DNA of 64,000 bases, from assembly GCA_001603075.1 (NCBI GenBank), contig LVBB01000128.1:62001-126000 (forward strand). The letters are read 5' to 3'. A model generated the notes under the pieces. That model searched no databases, was not told where the DNA came from, and worked only from the letters and a program-made list of their open reading frames with translations. The DNA comes from Phycisphaerales bacterium Planc_01. GTDB taxonomy: Bacteria; Planctomycetota; Phycisphaerae; Sedimentisphaerales; Anaerobacaceae. Both the position numbers and the translations under genes were made by a program. Positions 35,084 through 43,235 of this stretch are shown in pieces; the stretch's first letter is position 1; every line of letters starts with the position of its first letter.

Positions 35084-35317
35084 ATGATGGACCGGATCGA
35101 TGAAGACGTTCGCCGACAGATCGACCAGTTGGTTGATGCGTACCGGGACCGATGTCTGTGGTTTCTTCGAGCGGATTATTACCCAACCGACCGGCAGGAG
35201 GCCCTGCGCACGCTCGATTACATCCGCCGATACGGCGACCGTGAGGCTTTCCGCAAGGCGGGGGAACTCTACCAATGGCTCTCACCCGATTCCAGCAGAC
35301 CCTCTGCCGCCTCATAG
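35084..35317 (+). CDS. Small protein preceding AbiEii-like nucleotidyltransferase
   Basis: This is a 77-residue acidic/helical protein beginning MMDRIDEDVRRQIDQLVDAY, with a CLWFLRADYYPTDRQEALRT segment. I recognise no domain. It overlaps the following nucleotidyltransferase gene by 43 bases in another frame and shares its promoter, so it is a plausible partner or antitoxin. An ATG at 35087 would give almost the same product. Codon use looks normal for the window. Function unknown. Confidence 0.65.
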   Translation: MMDRIDEDVRRQIDQLVDAYRDRCLWFLRADYYPTDRQEALRTLDYIRRYGDREAFRKAGELYQWLSPDSSRPSAAS

Positions 35318-36087
35318 CGGCCAACCGCATCGAACAAGGCGAGGCCTACGTGGCGGGAGGGGTGGCCTTGAACCTCCTGGCGGGCGGCAGTCGGGTCTCC
35401 CGAGATATCGATTTGTTTCATGACAGCCTCGAGGCTCTGGATGCCACATGGCAGGCCGACCGCAAGCTGCTCGAAAGCCAGGGCTACGAACTGCGCGCCA
35501 CGCGCGAACGCCCCGGATACGTCGAGGCCGTCGTCGGTAAAGGTGCCGAGGCGGTGTTGATGCAGTGGACGCGCGACAGCGCCTTTCGGTTCTTCCCTCT
35601 GGTCGAGCACGAGGAGTTTGGACTGGTGCTGCATCCATTCGATCTGGCGACGAACAAGGTCCTGGCGTTGGCGGGACGGCTTGAGATTCGCGACTGGATC
35701 GACATGATCACTTGTCACGACCGGATTCAGCCCTTGGGCTATCTGGCTTGGGCGGCTTGTGGCAAGGATCCGGGCTTCGGTCCTCTGACCATTTTGGAGC
35801 AGGCTGGGCGTTCCGGACACTATGCGCCCGCCGAACTGGAGGGGCTGTCGTTCGATGGTCCGCCGCCGGACCTTGGCGAGTTGTCTCGAAGATGGCGCTG
35901 TATGCTGGAAGAGGCCCGTGCGATGGTTGCGGTCCTTCCGGCCGAGCAAGCGGGTACATGCGTGCTCGACCGTCAAGGCCGGCTCTATCGGGCAGACCTG
36001 GCTCAACTCCGACGAGACCTGGAGACAGGCGAATTGGTCTTCCATCCCGGTCGGATTCGAGGGGCCTATCCACAACTCTCCGGGTAA
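35275..36087 (+). CDS. AbiEii/AbiGii-like nucleotidyltransferase-fold protein
   Basis: This is a 270-residue protein of the nucleotidyltransferase superfamily. GEAYVAGGVALNLLAGGSRV followed by SRDIDLFHD gives the GG...(S/T)xDxD core. A helical C-terminal part follows (IRDWIDMITCHDRIQPLGYL). AbiEii-type toxins, which modify tRNA ends or nucleotides, have this core, and here the toxic role is inferred only from family and context. It overlaps the 77-residue gene by 43 bases. A perfect operator-like palindrome precedes the module. It is convergent with the endonuclease III-like gene. Confidence 0.78.
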   Translation: MALTRFQQTLCRLIAANRIEQGEAYVAGGVALNLLAGGSRVSRDIDLFHDSLEALDATWQADRKLLESQGYELRATRERPGYVEAVVGKGAEAVLMQWTRDSAFRFFPLVEHEEFGLVLHPFDLATNKVLALAGRLEIRDWIDMITCHDRIQPLGYLAWAACGKDPGFGPLTILEQAGRSGHYAPAELEGLSFDGPPPDLGELSRRWRCMLEEARAMVAVLPAEQAGTCVLDRQGRLYRADLAQLRRDLETGELVFHPGRIRGAYPQLSG

Positions 36088-36109
36088 CCCCTCACGCCGC
36101 CCAGGCGGG

Positions 36110-36778
36110 TCAGGCGCTCTCGACTTGAATCTCGTGGGGCAGGTCGTTGAGCGGGCAGGCGGGGCACCTGGGGGTGGGCTTGCAGAAGTCTTTGCCGGTG
36201 CGGACGAGCAGGGCGTGGTATTCGTTGAACAGCGTCACGTCGGGTTCGAGGTTGGACTCGAAGAGATACTGCAACTGTTCGTAGTTGATGTCCGGCTCGA
36301 TGAGTCCGTGCCGGACCGCGACGCGGGCGGTATAGGTGTCCACGACGAAGACGGGACGATCCATCGCGTACAGCAGGATCGAGTCGGCGGTCTCCGGGCC
36401 GATGCCCGAGATCCCCAGCAATTCTTCGCGCAGGCGGCGGGTCTCGACCGCGTCGAGCGCATCGAGCGCGCCGCCGTACTCGTCGAGAAGCCACTGTGTG
36501 AAGTTTCGCAGTCGTTTGGCCTTGAGGCGGAAGTAGCCGGCCGGGCGGATCAGCGGTTCCAGTTCGGCCACATCGAGCGCGTGCAGTCGGTCCGGCTCCA
36601 GGCAGCCGGCCGCCTGGAGATTCGCAATGGCCCGGGCGACGTTCGTCCAGCTCGTGTTCTGCGTCAGGATCGCGCCGACGATGATTTCGAACCGCGTCCG
36701 GCCCGGCCACCAGTGCTGCGGGCCGAACGCGTCGAACAGACGCTCGTAGATGTCCATCAACTGCTCTCGCATCGTCAT
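36110..36778 (-). CDS. Endonuclease III-like DNA glycosylase
   Basis: This is a 222-residue helix-hairpin-helix base-excision glycosylase. FEIIVGAILTQNTSWTNV is the family opening, GISGIGPETADSILLYAM the hairpin and VFVVDTYTARV holds the catalytic Asp. At the position of the Lys that gives endonuclease III its lyase activity (GVGRKT) there is Glu (GIGPET), so it is probably monofunctional. The C terminus has three closely spaced Cys (CKPTPRCPAC) instead of the full four-Cys FeS loop. The ATG at 36778 or the one at 36772 may be used. Substrate base unknown. Confidence 0.85.
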   Translation of the reverse strand: MTMREQLMDIYERLFDAFGPQHWWPGRTRFEIIVGAILTQNTSWTNVARAIANLQAAGCLEPDRLHALDVAELEPLIRPAGYFRLKAKRLRNFTQWLLDEYGGALDALDAVETRRLREELLGISGIGPETADSILLYAMDRPVFVVDTYTARVAVRHGLIEPDINYEQLQYLFESNLEPDVTLFNEYHALLVRTGKDFCKPTPRCPACPLNDLPHEIQVESA

Positions 36779-36978
36779 CGGATACGGTTTCCAACTGTTT
36801 TGCGTTTGGGTTCTGCTTGCCCATCCTCTGTCGTGGCGCGCCGGGTCAGATAATGCCACGGCCGCCGCTATTGTAATCCCATCGGCGGTCAAGTAAACTC
36901 CCGGATGCCATCCGCCCGCGCGACGCGGCGCGCCCGCCGGGCGGGGGTGGAACGAAAATACCCTGTGGTGCTTCACCA

Positions 36979-37872
36979 ATGGCCGGCCGGAAGAAGAACA
37001 ACAAGCCAAGCTACTCGACGAGCCAGTTGCTCAATTATGAGAGCGACTCCTATCTGGAGCGCACCAGCCGGCCGGTGTACGCGATTGTCTTCCTGATGCC
37101 ATTTCTCATCTTCTATGAGATCGGCACGATCCTGATCAATACCGACGTGCTGAACCGCTCGCAGGTCCGCGTGGTCGCCTTCGTGTGGCTCCAACAACTG
37201 CTCCAGTATCTCGGCACGAGCAGCCGAATCGCCTGGCTCGCGCCGCCGCTGGTCGTGATCCTGATTCTGATCGGTCTGCAACTGGCCTCGCGCAAGCGAT
37301 GGTATTTCTGCATCGGCGACTACATCCCCATGGTCGTCGAGTGCGTTCTGCTGGCGGTCCCGCTGATCGTCCTGAGCCTGTTCTTCAACAACTCGTCGTT
37401 GGCACCGGATGGCAGCCAGGCGGCGGCGACCTGCGTCGTCGATCGTGCGGCCGGACCGGACGCCGGGCCGGCGGTGCCCCTGGCGACCGAGGCGAACGGG
37501 CATTCCCTGATGGCCAACATCGTGACCGGCGTCGGGGCCGGCATCTACGAAGAGCTGGTCTTCCGCCTGATTCTGATCTGCCTGTTGATGATGTTCTTTC
37601 AGGACCTGCTTGGATTGAGCCATTCCAACGCGATCGTATCGAGCGTGCTGATCTCGGCGGCCCTGTTCAGCGCGCACCATCACGTCATCGTCCTCGACGG
37701 TCAACTCGGACGCAACGCCCCGTTCAACTGGACGGAGTTTGGTTTTCGGACGATGGCCGGGGTCTACTTTGCCGCCTTGTTCGCCATCCGAGGCTTCGGC
37801 ATCACCGCCGGCACCCATGCGTTTTACGACATTATCGCCACCCTGATCAACGCCCTGGTCTTCGACCATTGA
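36979..37872 (+). CDS. CPBP-family intramembrane metalloprotease
   Basis: This is a 297-residue membrane protein of the CPBP/ABI family (CAAX-protease-like glutamic/metal proteases). The diagnostic motifs are YEELVFR (EExxxR), FSAHHH and THAFYDI, spread over the last four membrane helices. The N-terminal part adds three further helices and a linker. Substrates of bacterial members are mostly unknown. No ribosome site is clear at the ATG. A run of 8 T at 37890-37897 just after the gene may help termination. Confidence 0.87.
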   Translation: MAGRKKNNKPSYSTSQLLNYESDSYLERTSRPVYAIVFLMPFLIFYEIGTILINTDVLNRSQVRVVAFVWLQQLLQYLGTSSRIAWLAPPLVVILILIGLQLASRKRWYFCIGDYIPMVVECVLLAVPLIVLSLFFNNSSLAPDGSQAAATCVVDRAAGPDAGPAVPLATEANGHSLMANIVTGVGAGIYEELVFRLILICLLMMFFQDLLGLSHSNAIVSSVLISAALFSAHHHVIVLDGQLGRNAPFNWTEFGFRTMAGVYFAALFAIRGFGITAGTHAFYDIIATLINALVFDH

Positions 37873-38009
37873 GTGTCCGACGGGTTCCGTTTTTTTTCGA
37901 ACACGAGGGCGAAAAATTCCATATCATCCTTAGTCTCGCTGCGCAATGGGCTTGCGAGACAATCGTCCCATAAGGGGCTCGTAACGGCCTATCAGTACTG
38001 ATATTGCGC

Positions 38010-38039
38010 TTGAACGGCTGCGGGCGTTTTGATACAATA
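38010..38039 (+). promoter_or_regulatory. Promoter of the DUF2617 gene
   Basis: TTGAAC (38010-38015), an 18-base spacer and TACAAT (38034-38039) would start transcription near 38046. This leaves almost no leader for the ATG at 38051 but about 30 bases for the ATG at 38078. Confidence 0.55.
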
Positions 38040-38077
38040 CGTTGAAATCCATGGCCGCGTTTTTGGGGTTTTTCGTG

Positions 38078-38623
38078 ATGGAATCGCCACAAGCCAATGT
38101 CGCCGTTGACCAACTGACGTTCAGTCTTTTTCAGAGACCTCTGCACCCCGAGCTGTTCCAGCTTTACGCCTGTCGGCAGCTCAAGACGGAGAAGTATGAG
38201 GCCCTGATCTGGGTCACCGGGTGCACCCATGTCGTGAGCGTCTTCTCGGGCGACGTGTGTCTGAGCGAGGTCGTCAGCACGCCGGGGCAACTGCTCCCGC
38301 ATCGCGGCCTGGTCGAGCGGTTCCAGTTCCGCGGCCCGCGCACCCACAAGTGTACGCTCAGTCGCGGGGTCAGCTACATGACCGATTTCCAGGTCGAAAA
38401 GATGAGCCCCAATCTCTATCGGCAGAGCTACGCCGATCTGGAGCGGTTCGCCCGCAATCGCGGCGTCTTCGTGAAGTTCCCGGAACTCGAAATGGACGGG
38501 TTGCAGCCGTTCTGCTATGTGGACTTCGAGGCGCGGCGCAGCGAATTGCACATCCACACCTTCGCGGCCTATCCCGATCAGGTCACGATGATCAAGACAC
38601 AATCGCTCTTCGATTTCCAGTAA
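38078..38623 (+). CDS. DUF2617-like protein
   Basis: This is a 181-residue soluble protein that I associate with DUF2617. Visible features are LTFSLFQRPLHPELFQLYAC near the start, WVTGCTHVVSV and a C-terminal AYPDQVTMIKTQSLFDF. No catalytic motif is evident. The ATG at 38078 is preferred because of the promoter position and a GGGG stretch upstream. In-frame ATGs at 38042 and 38051 lie at or before the predicted transcription start. It is convergent with the next gene, separated by 11 bases. Confidence 0.65.
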   Translation: MESPQANVAVDQLTFSLFQRPLHPELFQLYACRQLKTEKYEALIWVTGCTHVVSVFSGDVCLSEVVSTPGQLLPHRGLVERFQFRGPRTHKCTLSRGVSYMTDFQVEKMSPNLYRQSYADLERFARNRGVFVKFPELEMDGLQPFCYVDFEARRSELHIHTFAAYPDQVTMIKTQSLFDFQ

Positions 38624-38634
38624 GAGCGGTATCC

Positions 38635-39618
38635 TCAGACGTGCTGTAGCTCGACGTTCTGTCGCAGTACGTCGATCTTGCCCTGGATCTCCGTCGCCAT
38701 GCGGCTGTTGGGAAAGTCCCGAACGATCTGCTGGCCCACCTCCAGCGCCGTCTCCCACCGCTTGTCCGAAATCGCCATCGCAAACTGCACGCCCATGTTG
38801 TGCAGCTTCGTCTTGAACACGTCCCGCGCCGCCTCCTGAAGGGCCAGCCCCTCGTTCGGCGTCAGGTACATGTCCAGCTCCCGCAGGATCGACAGGCTGC
38901 GGTCCGTCTCCTGCTGCTGAACGGCGTCGTCCCAGGCGGCCATGAGAATCTTCTTTCGCTCCTCCTTGCTGTCGACCAGTTGCTGGCGCATGGCCCGGGC
39001 CTTTTCCGAGGCGGGATGCTCCCGAATCAACGCCTCGATCTGTACGCTGGCCTTGGCCCAGTGCGCGTTGCGAAAGTGCATGCGGATGTGCTCGATGGCC
39101 TGATCGATCCGCTCGTCTTCGGTGGCGTTGCGGTAGCTGTCCACCTGTTGGCGCAGTTCGGCCGCCAGCGCGCGGTAGCCGGAATGGACGCCGATCTCAT
39201 CGATGATCTCGTAAGCGCCTTCGAAGTCCTTCTGTTTGAGCTTCTCGAAGACGGCCTCACGCAACGACTGGCGGTCGTCATCGCGAAACGCGATCGCCTT
39301 GACCGAATCGCTGATCCGCGCGCAGTGGTTGATCTGCACCAGGTCCCGCCGGATGTCCTCCAGCGCCTTGGTCGCCTCGGCCATCTTGGCGCTGTTGTCG
39401 CGAAGCGTCTCGACGATTCCCGAGACGCGCGACAGCATCGCCAGCAGGGCCCCGAGAAAGATCAGCGAGCCCAGCAGGAACACCAGGTTGCGCAGCGTCT
39501 CGGTGTTCTCGAAGGTGCGGGTGAACAACGCCAGCAGAACGACGAATCCCAGCGCTGCGCCGATGACGGTGAAGTGCCATTTGAATTGCTGAACGTGGCT
39601 GTCTTTTTCCGAGTCCAT
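38635..39618 (-). CDS. Membrane-anchored helical-repeat protein
   Basis: This is a 327-residue protein with two N-terminal membrane segments (about 12-32 and 43-64) and a long helical cytoplasmic or periplasmic part. It begins as a coiled coil (SGIVETLRDNSAKMAEATKA) and continues in TPR-like repeats (about 130-300: FEKLKQKDFEGAYEIIDEIG, AISDKRWETALEVGQQIVRD). I recognise no named family. GGAGAAAAGG precedes the ATG and a good promoter lies about 55 bases upstream. It may be a scaffold or membrane-associated adaptor, which is a guess from architecture only. Confidence 0.7.
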   Translation of the reverse strand: MDSEKDSHVQQFKWHFTVIGAALGFVVLLALFTRTFENTETLRNLVFLLGSLIFLGALLAMLSRVSGIVETLRDNSAKMAEATKALEDIRRDLVQINHCARISDSVKAIAFRDDDRQSLREAVFEKLKQKDFEGAYEIIDEIGVHSGYRALAAELRQQVDSYRNATEDERIDQAIEHIRMHFRNAHWAKASVQIEALIREHPASEKARAMRQQLVDSKEERKKILMAAWDDAVQQQETDRSLSILRELDMYLTPNEGLALQEAARDVFKTKLHNMGVQFAMAISDKRWETALEVGQQIVRDFPNSRMATEIQGKIDVLRQNVELQHV

Positions 39619-39669
39619 GAGCCTTTTCTCCAACAGAGCAAGGAGCCTCAATTACAGCCAACCCAATCC

Positions 39670-39698
39670 AGTATACCCGTCGGCCGATCCGGGGTCAA
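39670..39698 (-). promoter_or_regulatory. Promoter of the helical-repeat membrane protein gene
   Basis: On the minus strand TTGACC (39698-39693), a 17-base spacer and TATACT (39675-39670). Predicted start near 39662, leader about 44 bases. Confidence 0.65.
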
Positions 39699-39923
39699 CC
39701 GAACAAGACGACGGGTGATCTCGATCCGACGAGGGGGCACTCGAATCGGCGCGGCAGGGGCGGTCCGATTGCAGGGCATGAATGAAACCGCTGTCGTGTG
39801 AGCCATCATGGAATTCTCCTGGGCGCAGCACTTCGTTCATGGCGATAGACGCTTATCGGGGCGGTTTTATTCTCGGGGCGTGTGGATTTGTCCGGTGCGG
39901 CGGGCTCGCGGAGCCGGGGGCGC
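39699..39923. other. Gene-free stretch with no recognised feature
   Basis: This 225-base part of the 39619-40134 gap lies between the small RNA terminator and the promoter of the helical-repeat gene. I see no gene, repeat or hairpin of note in it. Confidence 0.5.
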
Positions 39924-39956
39924 AAAAAAAGAACCGAAGCGATGAAGCCCCGGCTC
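39924..39956 (-). terminator. Intrinsic terminator of the small RNA
   Basis: On the minus strand GAGCCGGGGC, loop TTCATC, GCTTCGGTTC pair along 10 positions (four G-U wobbles) and are followed by seven T (39930-39924). This is a strong rho-independent signal with no protein gene directly before it. Confidence 0.8.
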
Positions 39957-40054
39957 TTTGGAGACGGCTTTTGCATGACCGAATATAGAACAAGGGTATG
40001 ATCTATACAGCCGTCTCAAAACCAAGATATAGAAGAAAAGAGCGCACAGCCACA
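39924..40054 (-). ncRNA. Candidate structured small RNA, about 130 nt
   Basis: An independent transcription unit with its own promoter (40088-40061) and intrinsic terminator. Inside, GAGACGGCT (40017-40009) pairs with AGCCGTCTC (39969-39961), extended by three A-U pairs across one mismatch. Within that, TATAGA (40007-40002) pairs with TCTATA (39989-39984), leaving a 12-base apical loop. A second TCTATA lies upstream (40033-40028) and could pair with the same TATAGA instead, giving two exclusive folds. The 5' part is pyrimidine-rich. I do not recognise the class. A 62-codon reading frame through it crosses the terminator and looks accidental. Confidence 0.6.
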
Positions 40055-40060
40055 TTCCCC

Positions 40061-40088
40061 ATTATACCACGTCAGCCCGTTTTGGCAA
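40061..40088 (-). promoter_or_regulatory. Promoter of the small RNA
   Basis: On the minus strand TTGCCA (40088-40083), a 16-base spacer and a perfect TATAAT (40066-40061). The predicted start is about 40054. Confidence 0.7.
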
Positions 40089-40134
40089 GGGCCCGTTGCG
40101 ACGATTCAGGTCTCTTGGGCTGTCGTGGACGGGG

Positions 40135-40470
40135 TCATTCGACGCCGGTCGGCGCGACGCAATAGATGTAGGCCAACGGCTCGGTCCCGGTGTTCTCGAC
40201 GTCGTGCAGGGTCCTCGGGGGGATGTAGGCCACCTTTCCCCGTCCCACCTCAAGGTCGGCGGCGCCCCCGATGTGGACCACGCCTTTGCCGGCCAGGAAG
40301 ACCAGCAGCTCTTCATGGTCCTTGGTGCTGTGCTGTCCGCAGGACCTGCCCGCTTCGAGGTAGACGCGGCCCGACCGCATCCCACACGTCTGGGGTCGGC
40401 CATCCAAGAGCTTCTGATACTCAGGCTTGCTCTCCAGTTCAATCGAAAACGCATTTTGTGATGATGCCAT
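40135..40470 (-). CDS. Single-domain cupin protein
   Basis: This is a 111-residue cupin. The two conserved motifs are GRSCGQHSTKDHEELLVFLA (His, His and Glu metal ligands) and the later VAYIPPRTLHDVENTG (His). A compact cytoplasmic beta-barrel of this size may bind a metal and a small ligand, and no reaction can be assigned. GGAGATC precedes the ATG and a good promoter lies about 50 bases upstream. It ends before the small RNA promoter, so the two are separate units. Confidence 0.85.
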   Translation of the reverse strand: MASSQNAFSIELESKPEYQKLLDGRPQTCGMRSGRVYLEAGRSCGQHSTKDHEELLVFLAGKGVVHIGGAADLEVGRGKVAYIPPRTLHDVENTGTEPLAYIYCVAPTGVE

Positions 40471-40516
40471 TAGATCTCCTTATGTAAAAATGACTGGAAT
40501 TCGATCTTTCGGGATG

Positions 40517-40545
40517 TTGATAGGGCATGTACGCGGATCTGTCAA
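40517..40545 (-). promoter_or_regulatory. Promoter of the cupin gene
   Basis: On the minus strand a perfect TTGACA (40545-40540), a 17-base spacer and TATCAA (40522-40517). Predicted start near 40510, leader about 40 bases. Confidence 0.65.
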
Positions 40546-40768
40546 GCGACGAGTCGGGTGTCCCTGCCCGCTGCGATGTCCGGCACGCCAGGGCCGGTGA
40601 TCCCAGGCCCGTCCGGATGGCCGATCAGAAAAAAGAGGTCGTCGTGGGTTTTTGCCTTGCGTCCGGTAGCACGAGTAGGCTATTGTTATGCGTGGTAACA
40701 CGAAATGGTGTTGCGTATGCGCCGTTTCGGGGGGCTTGAGGGCTGCGTAGAAACGTGGAGGATGGAAC

Positions 40769-41728
40769 ATGAGAAACGCACTGTTGGCAGGTGTGCTGAT
40801 CGGGTCGGTCCTGGCCGGTGCGCTGTGGGCGCAGGGCACGGTCGCCGAGGTCACACACAGAGAATTTCAGGCGGTCAACGCCGCAGGGGAACTGACCTAC
40901 GCCGCTACGGAGATGGTCACGCTCGAAGGGATCGTGCTGCACAATCCCGGCGACATGCTCGACCCGACACCCGACGACGGCATGACGCAGATGTACAACC
41001 TGGCCGCCCAGTGGCAGCTCTTCTTCCAGGGCGAGGGCGACGACGTTGCCGGCACCGCGATCTTTATGGGCCAGATGTACAACAATCTGCCCTGGGTCTC
41101 GCCGGACGGCGGCTACTCGAACGAGGAGTGGGTCGCCGAACTGGCACGGCTCAACGCGGCCCAGTTCAGCGTCGGCGACCGCATTCGCGTCACCGGCTAC
41201 TTCCTGTCGTACAAGGGCAAGAACAACATCAACGAGCAACACAGCAACGATCCGCAGCGCGACTTCACCATCGAGCTGGTCGAGAAGGGCGTCGGGCTTG
41301 CCAAGCCGGAGCGGGTGACGCTCGACGACCTCAAAGACGACCTGGACCAGTTCATCTTCGATCCCGCGCGGGAAGTCGGCTGTGAACGGTATCAGGCTCG
41401 GCTGGTCAAGATCGAGGGTGTCAGTGTGGTGGACCCGGCCGGCTGGGGCCCGCATGGCACGTTGACGATCACCGACGGCGTCAAGACGTTCCCCGTCAAG
41501 CTCGGCCGCGGCAACGGAATTTACGCCGGGTCGTACAATCTGAACGAAACGTTCGATATCATCGGCATCCTCAACCAGGAGGGCGCGAACCTCGTCGATG
41601 GCTATGAGCTATATGTGGTCAACTACGATGGCAACGGTCAGGTGCTGGCCGCGCCGGAGCATCGCTTGGCCGATCGGACCGACGAGGTCGTGGAAGAGTC
41701 CATCGAGGAAGAGCCGGTGACAGAATAA
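40769..41728 (+). CDS. Secreted protein of unknown function at head of metal-transport operon
   Basis: This is a 319-residue exported protein (signal peptide MRNALLAGVLIGSVLAGALW ending AQG). The mature part looks like two OB-fold-like beta modules: TEMVTLEGIVLHNPGDMLD ... VGDRIRVTGYFLSYKGKNN, then YQARLVKIEGVSVVDPAGWG with FDIIGILNQEGANLVDGYEL. This resembles OB-fold/DUF5689-like ligand-binding domains, but I cannot name a family. A Glu-rich tail ends it. GGAGGAT precedes the ATG. A pseudopilin gene and a Znu-type transporter follow on the same strand with short gaps. Confidence 0.65.
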   Translation: MRNALLAGVLIGSVLAGALWAQGTVAEVTHREFQAVNAAGELTYAATEMVTLEGIVLHNPGDMLDPTPDDGMTQMYNLAAQWQLFFQGEGDDVAGTAIFMGQMYNNLPWVSPDGGYSNEEWVAELARLNAAQFSVGDRIRVTGYFLSYKGKNNINEQHSNDPQRDFTIELVEKGVGLAKPERVTLDDLKDDLDQFIFDPAREVGCERYQARLVKIEGVSVVDPAGWGPHGTLTITDGVKTFPVKLGRGNGIYAGSYNLNETFDIIGILNQEGANLVDGYELYVVNYDGNGQVLAAPEHRLADRTDEVVEESIEEEPVTE

Positions 41729-41749
41729 CAGGTCGTTGAAGGGGCCGAA

Positions 41750-42388
41750 GTGAAACGAGCGTTCACACTGATCGAAGTGCTGGTGGTCGTCGCGGTCGTC
41801 GCGTCGCTGATGGGCATTCTTCTGCCCGTGACGGGGCGGGCCCGCCTTCAGGCGAAGGTGCTCACCGTCAACGCCGAGCTGCGTGACATCGGCCTGGCGC
41901 TTGAGGCCTATTCGTTCGATCACGACGAGAAGTATCCGCCGACGCGCGTGGACTGCATGCTGGGCGAGCACTACTATCAGCTTCCGCTCGAACTGACGCA
42001 GGCGGGCTACCTTCCGGCGCCGCCGCCGGAGACGTTCCTCTCGACCGGCATCGAGGACCGCTTCAACCGGGGCTATACCTACAAGTATCGATCCGTCGGG
42101 ACCCTGATTTACAACCGTACCACCGTCATCGAGGAGGGCGCGTATCTCTGGGTCCCCGACGGTTTCGCCGACAACGAGCAGGCCGACGGGCGGACCTACA
42201 GCAACCTGAAGACCTCTCCGGTCAGTTGGGTGCTCTACAGCCAGGGCCCGAACTTCGACGACGCCCGGATGAGAAAGCTCGACTATCCGGTGCCTCGCGC
42301 GACGTGGTACGACTCGCAGACGGGCCGCGGCGTGATCACGCGGCTGCGGCTGCGCAACGGCCATCAGACCGGTTCTTTCGAGAGATAG
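41750..42388 (+). CDS. Type II secretion/prepilin-like protein
   Basis: This is a 212-residue pseudopilin. The N-terminal KRAFTLIEVLVVVAVVASLM is the type IV prepilin methylation motif (FTLIE) with its hydrophobic helix, to be cut by a prepilin peptidase. The rest is a G-type minor pseudopilin-like globular domain (LEAYSFDHDEKYPPTRVD, with aromatic-rich loops). The start is GTG at 41750 preceded by GAAGGGG. It lies 21 bases after the secreted protein gene and 7 bases before the metal-binding lipoprotein gene. Planctomycetes encode many such single pseudopilins. Its role in this operon is unclear. Confidence 0.85.
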   Translation: MKRAFTLIEVLVVVAVVASLMGILLPVTGRARLQAKVLTVNAELRDIGLALEAYSFDHDEKYPPTRVDCMLGEHYYQLPLELTQAGYLPAPPPETFLSTGIEDRFNRGYTYKYRSVGTLIYNRTTVIEEGAYLWVPDGFADNEQADGRTYSNLKTSPVSWVLYSQGPNFDDARMRKLDYPVPRATWYDSQTGRGVITRLRLRNGHQTGSFER

Positions 42389-42395
42389 ACCACGG

Positions 42396-43235
42396 ATGAA
42401 GACGTTTCGCCTTATCGGTTCGGTGACAGTCCTTCTTGCGCTGCTGCTGCCGGCAGGCGGCTGCCGGGAGGGGGCGGCGGCGACCGATGCGCCCGCGATC
42501 GCCGTGACGAACTCTTACCTGGAGGCGGCGGTGCGGGACCTCTGTGGGCCCGATGTGCAGATCATGTCTCTGGCGCCGCCGGGGATGTGCCCGGGCCATT
42601 TCGACATCTCGCCGGGCCAGGTCCGACAGCTTGGCCGATGTCGAGTCCTGCTGCTGTTTGACTTTCAGTCGCAGGTCGAATCGACGCTTTCCCGCCTCAG
42701 AGACAACGGTCTCCAGATACATCGCGTCGGCGTCCCGGCAAGGTTGTGTGTGCCGGACACTTATCTGATCGCATGCCGCCAGGTCGCGGAGATCCTGGCG
42801 GGTGAGTACCCCGAACGGGCCGAGCAACTGACGAGGCGCCTGGGATTGATTGAGGAACGCCTTGGCGCGCTGAGCGCCGAATTGCGAACGGCGGTGGCCG
42901 ATGCCGGCTCAGCGGCCGCGCCGGTTCTGACCTCGCATCGCCAGGCGAAATTCGCCGAATGGCTCGGCCTCGACGTCGTGGCGACCTTCGTCGGCAGCGA
43001 CACCGAGACCGTCGGCCACATCGATCATTGCCTGCGGCAGGCGGCCGGGCGGCAGGTGCGTTTCGTCATCGCCAACCAGCAGGAGGGCACGGGCTTGGCG
43101 CGGGCCCTGGCCGACCGACTTGGCGCCCAGGCGGTGGTCTTCAGCAACTTCCCGCCGCAGGTCGCCGAGGGCCCGGCGTTCGATGCGTTGCTTCGCGGCA
43201 ACGTCGAGCGCCTGCTTGAGGCCGGCGTCCGATGA
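42396..43235 (+). CDS. Metal ABC transporter substrate-binding lipoprotein (ZnuA-like)
   Basis: This is a 279-residue solute-binding protein of the ZnuA/TroA cluster. The lipobox LLPAGGC anchors it to a membrane. Expected metal ligands can be seen in GMCPGHFDISPGQ (His), VLTSHRQAKFAEWLGL (His) and a C-terminal acidic region. The His-rich loop of many zinc binders is missing, so zinc versus manganese or iron cannot be decided. It overlaps the ATPase gene by 4 bases. Together with the next two genes it forms a complete ABC importer. Confidence 0.85.
   Translation: MKTFRLIGSVTVLLALLLPAGGCREGAAATDAPAIAVTNSYLEAAVRDLCGPDVQIMSLAPPGMCPGHFDISPGQVRQLGRCRVLLLFDFQSQVESTLSRLRDNGLQIHRVGVPARLCVPDTYLIACRQVAEILAGEYPERAEQLTRRLGLIEERLGALSAELRTAVADAGSAAAPVLTSHRQAKFAEWLGLDVVATFVGSDTETVGHIDHCLRQAAGRQVRFVIANQQEGTGLARALADRLGAQAVVFSNFPPQVAEGPAFDALLRGNVERLLEAGVR

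Noticed and set aside
37886-37897. Terminator after the CPBP protease gene
   Set aside because: There is a run of eight T, but the only stem before it (ACGG/CCGT) is 4 bp, too weak to call.
39867-40055. 62-codon frame within the small RNA
   Set aside because: It runs through the terminator hairpin and T-tract and lacks a ribosome site; more likely chance.
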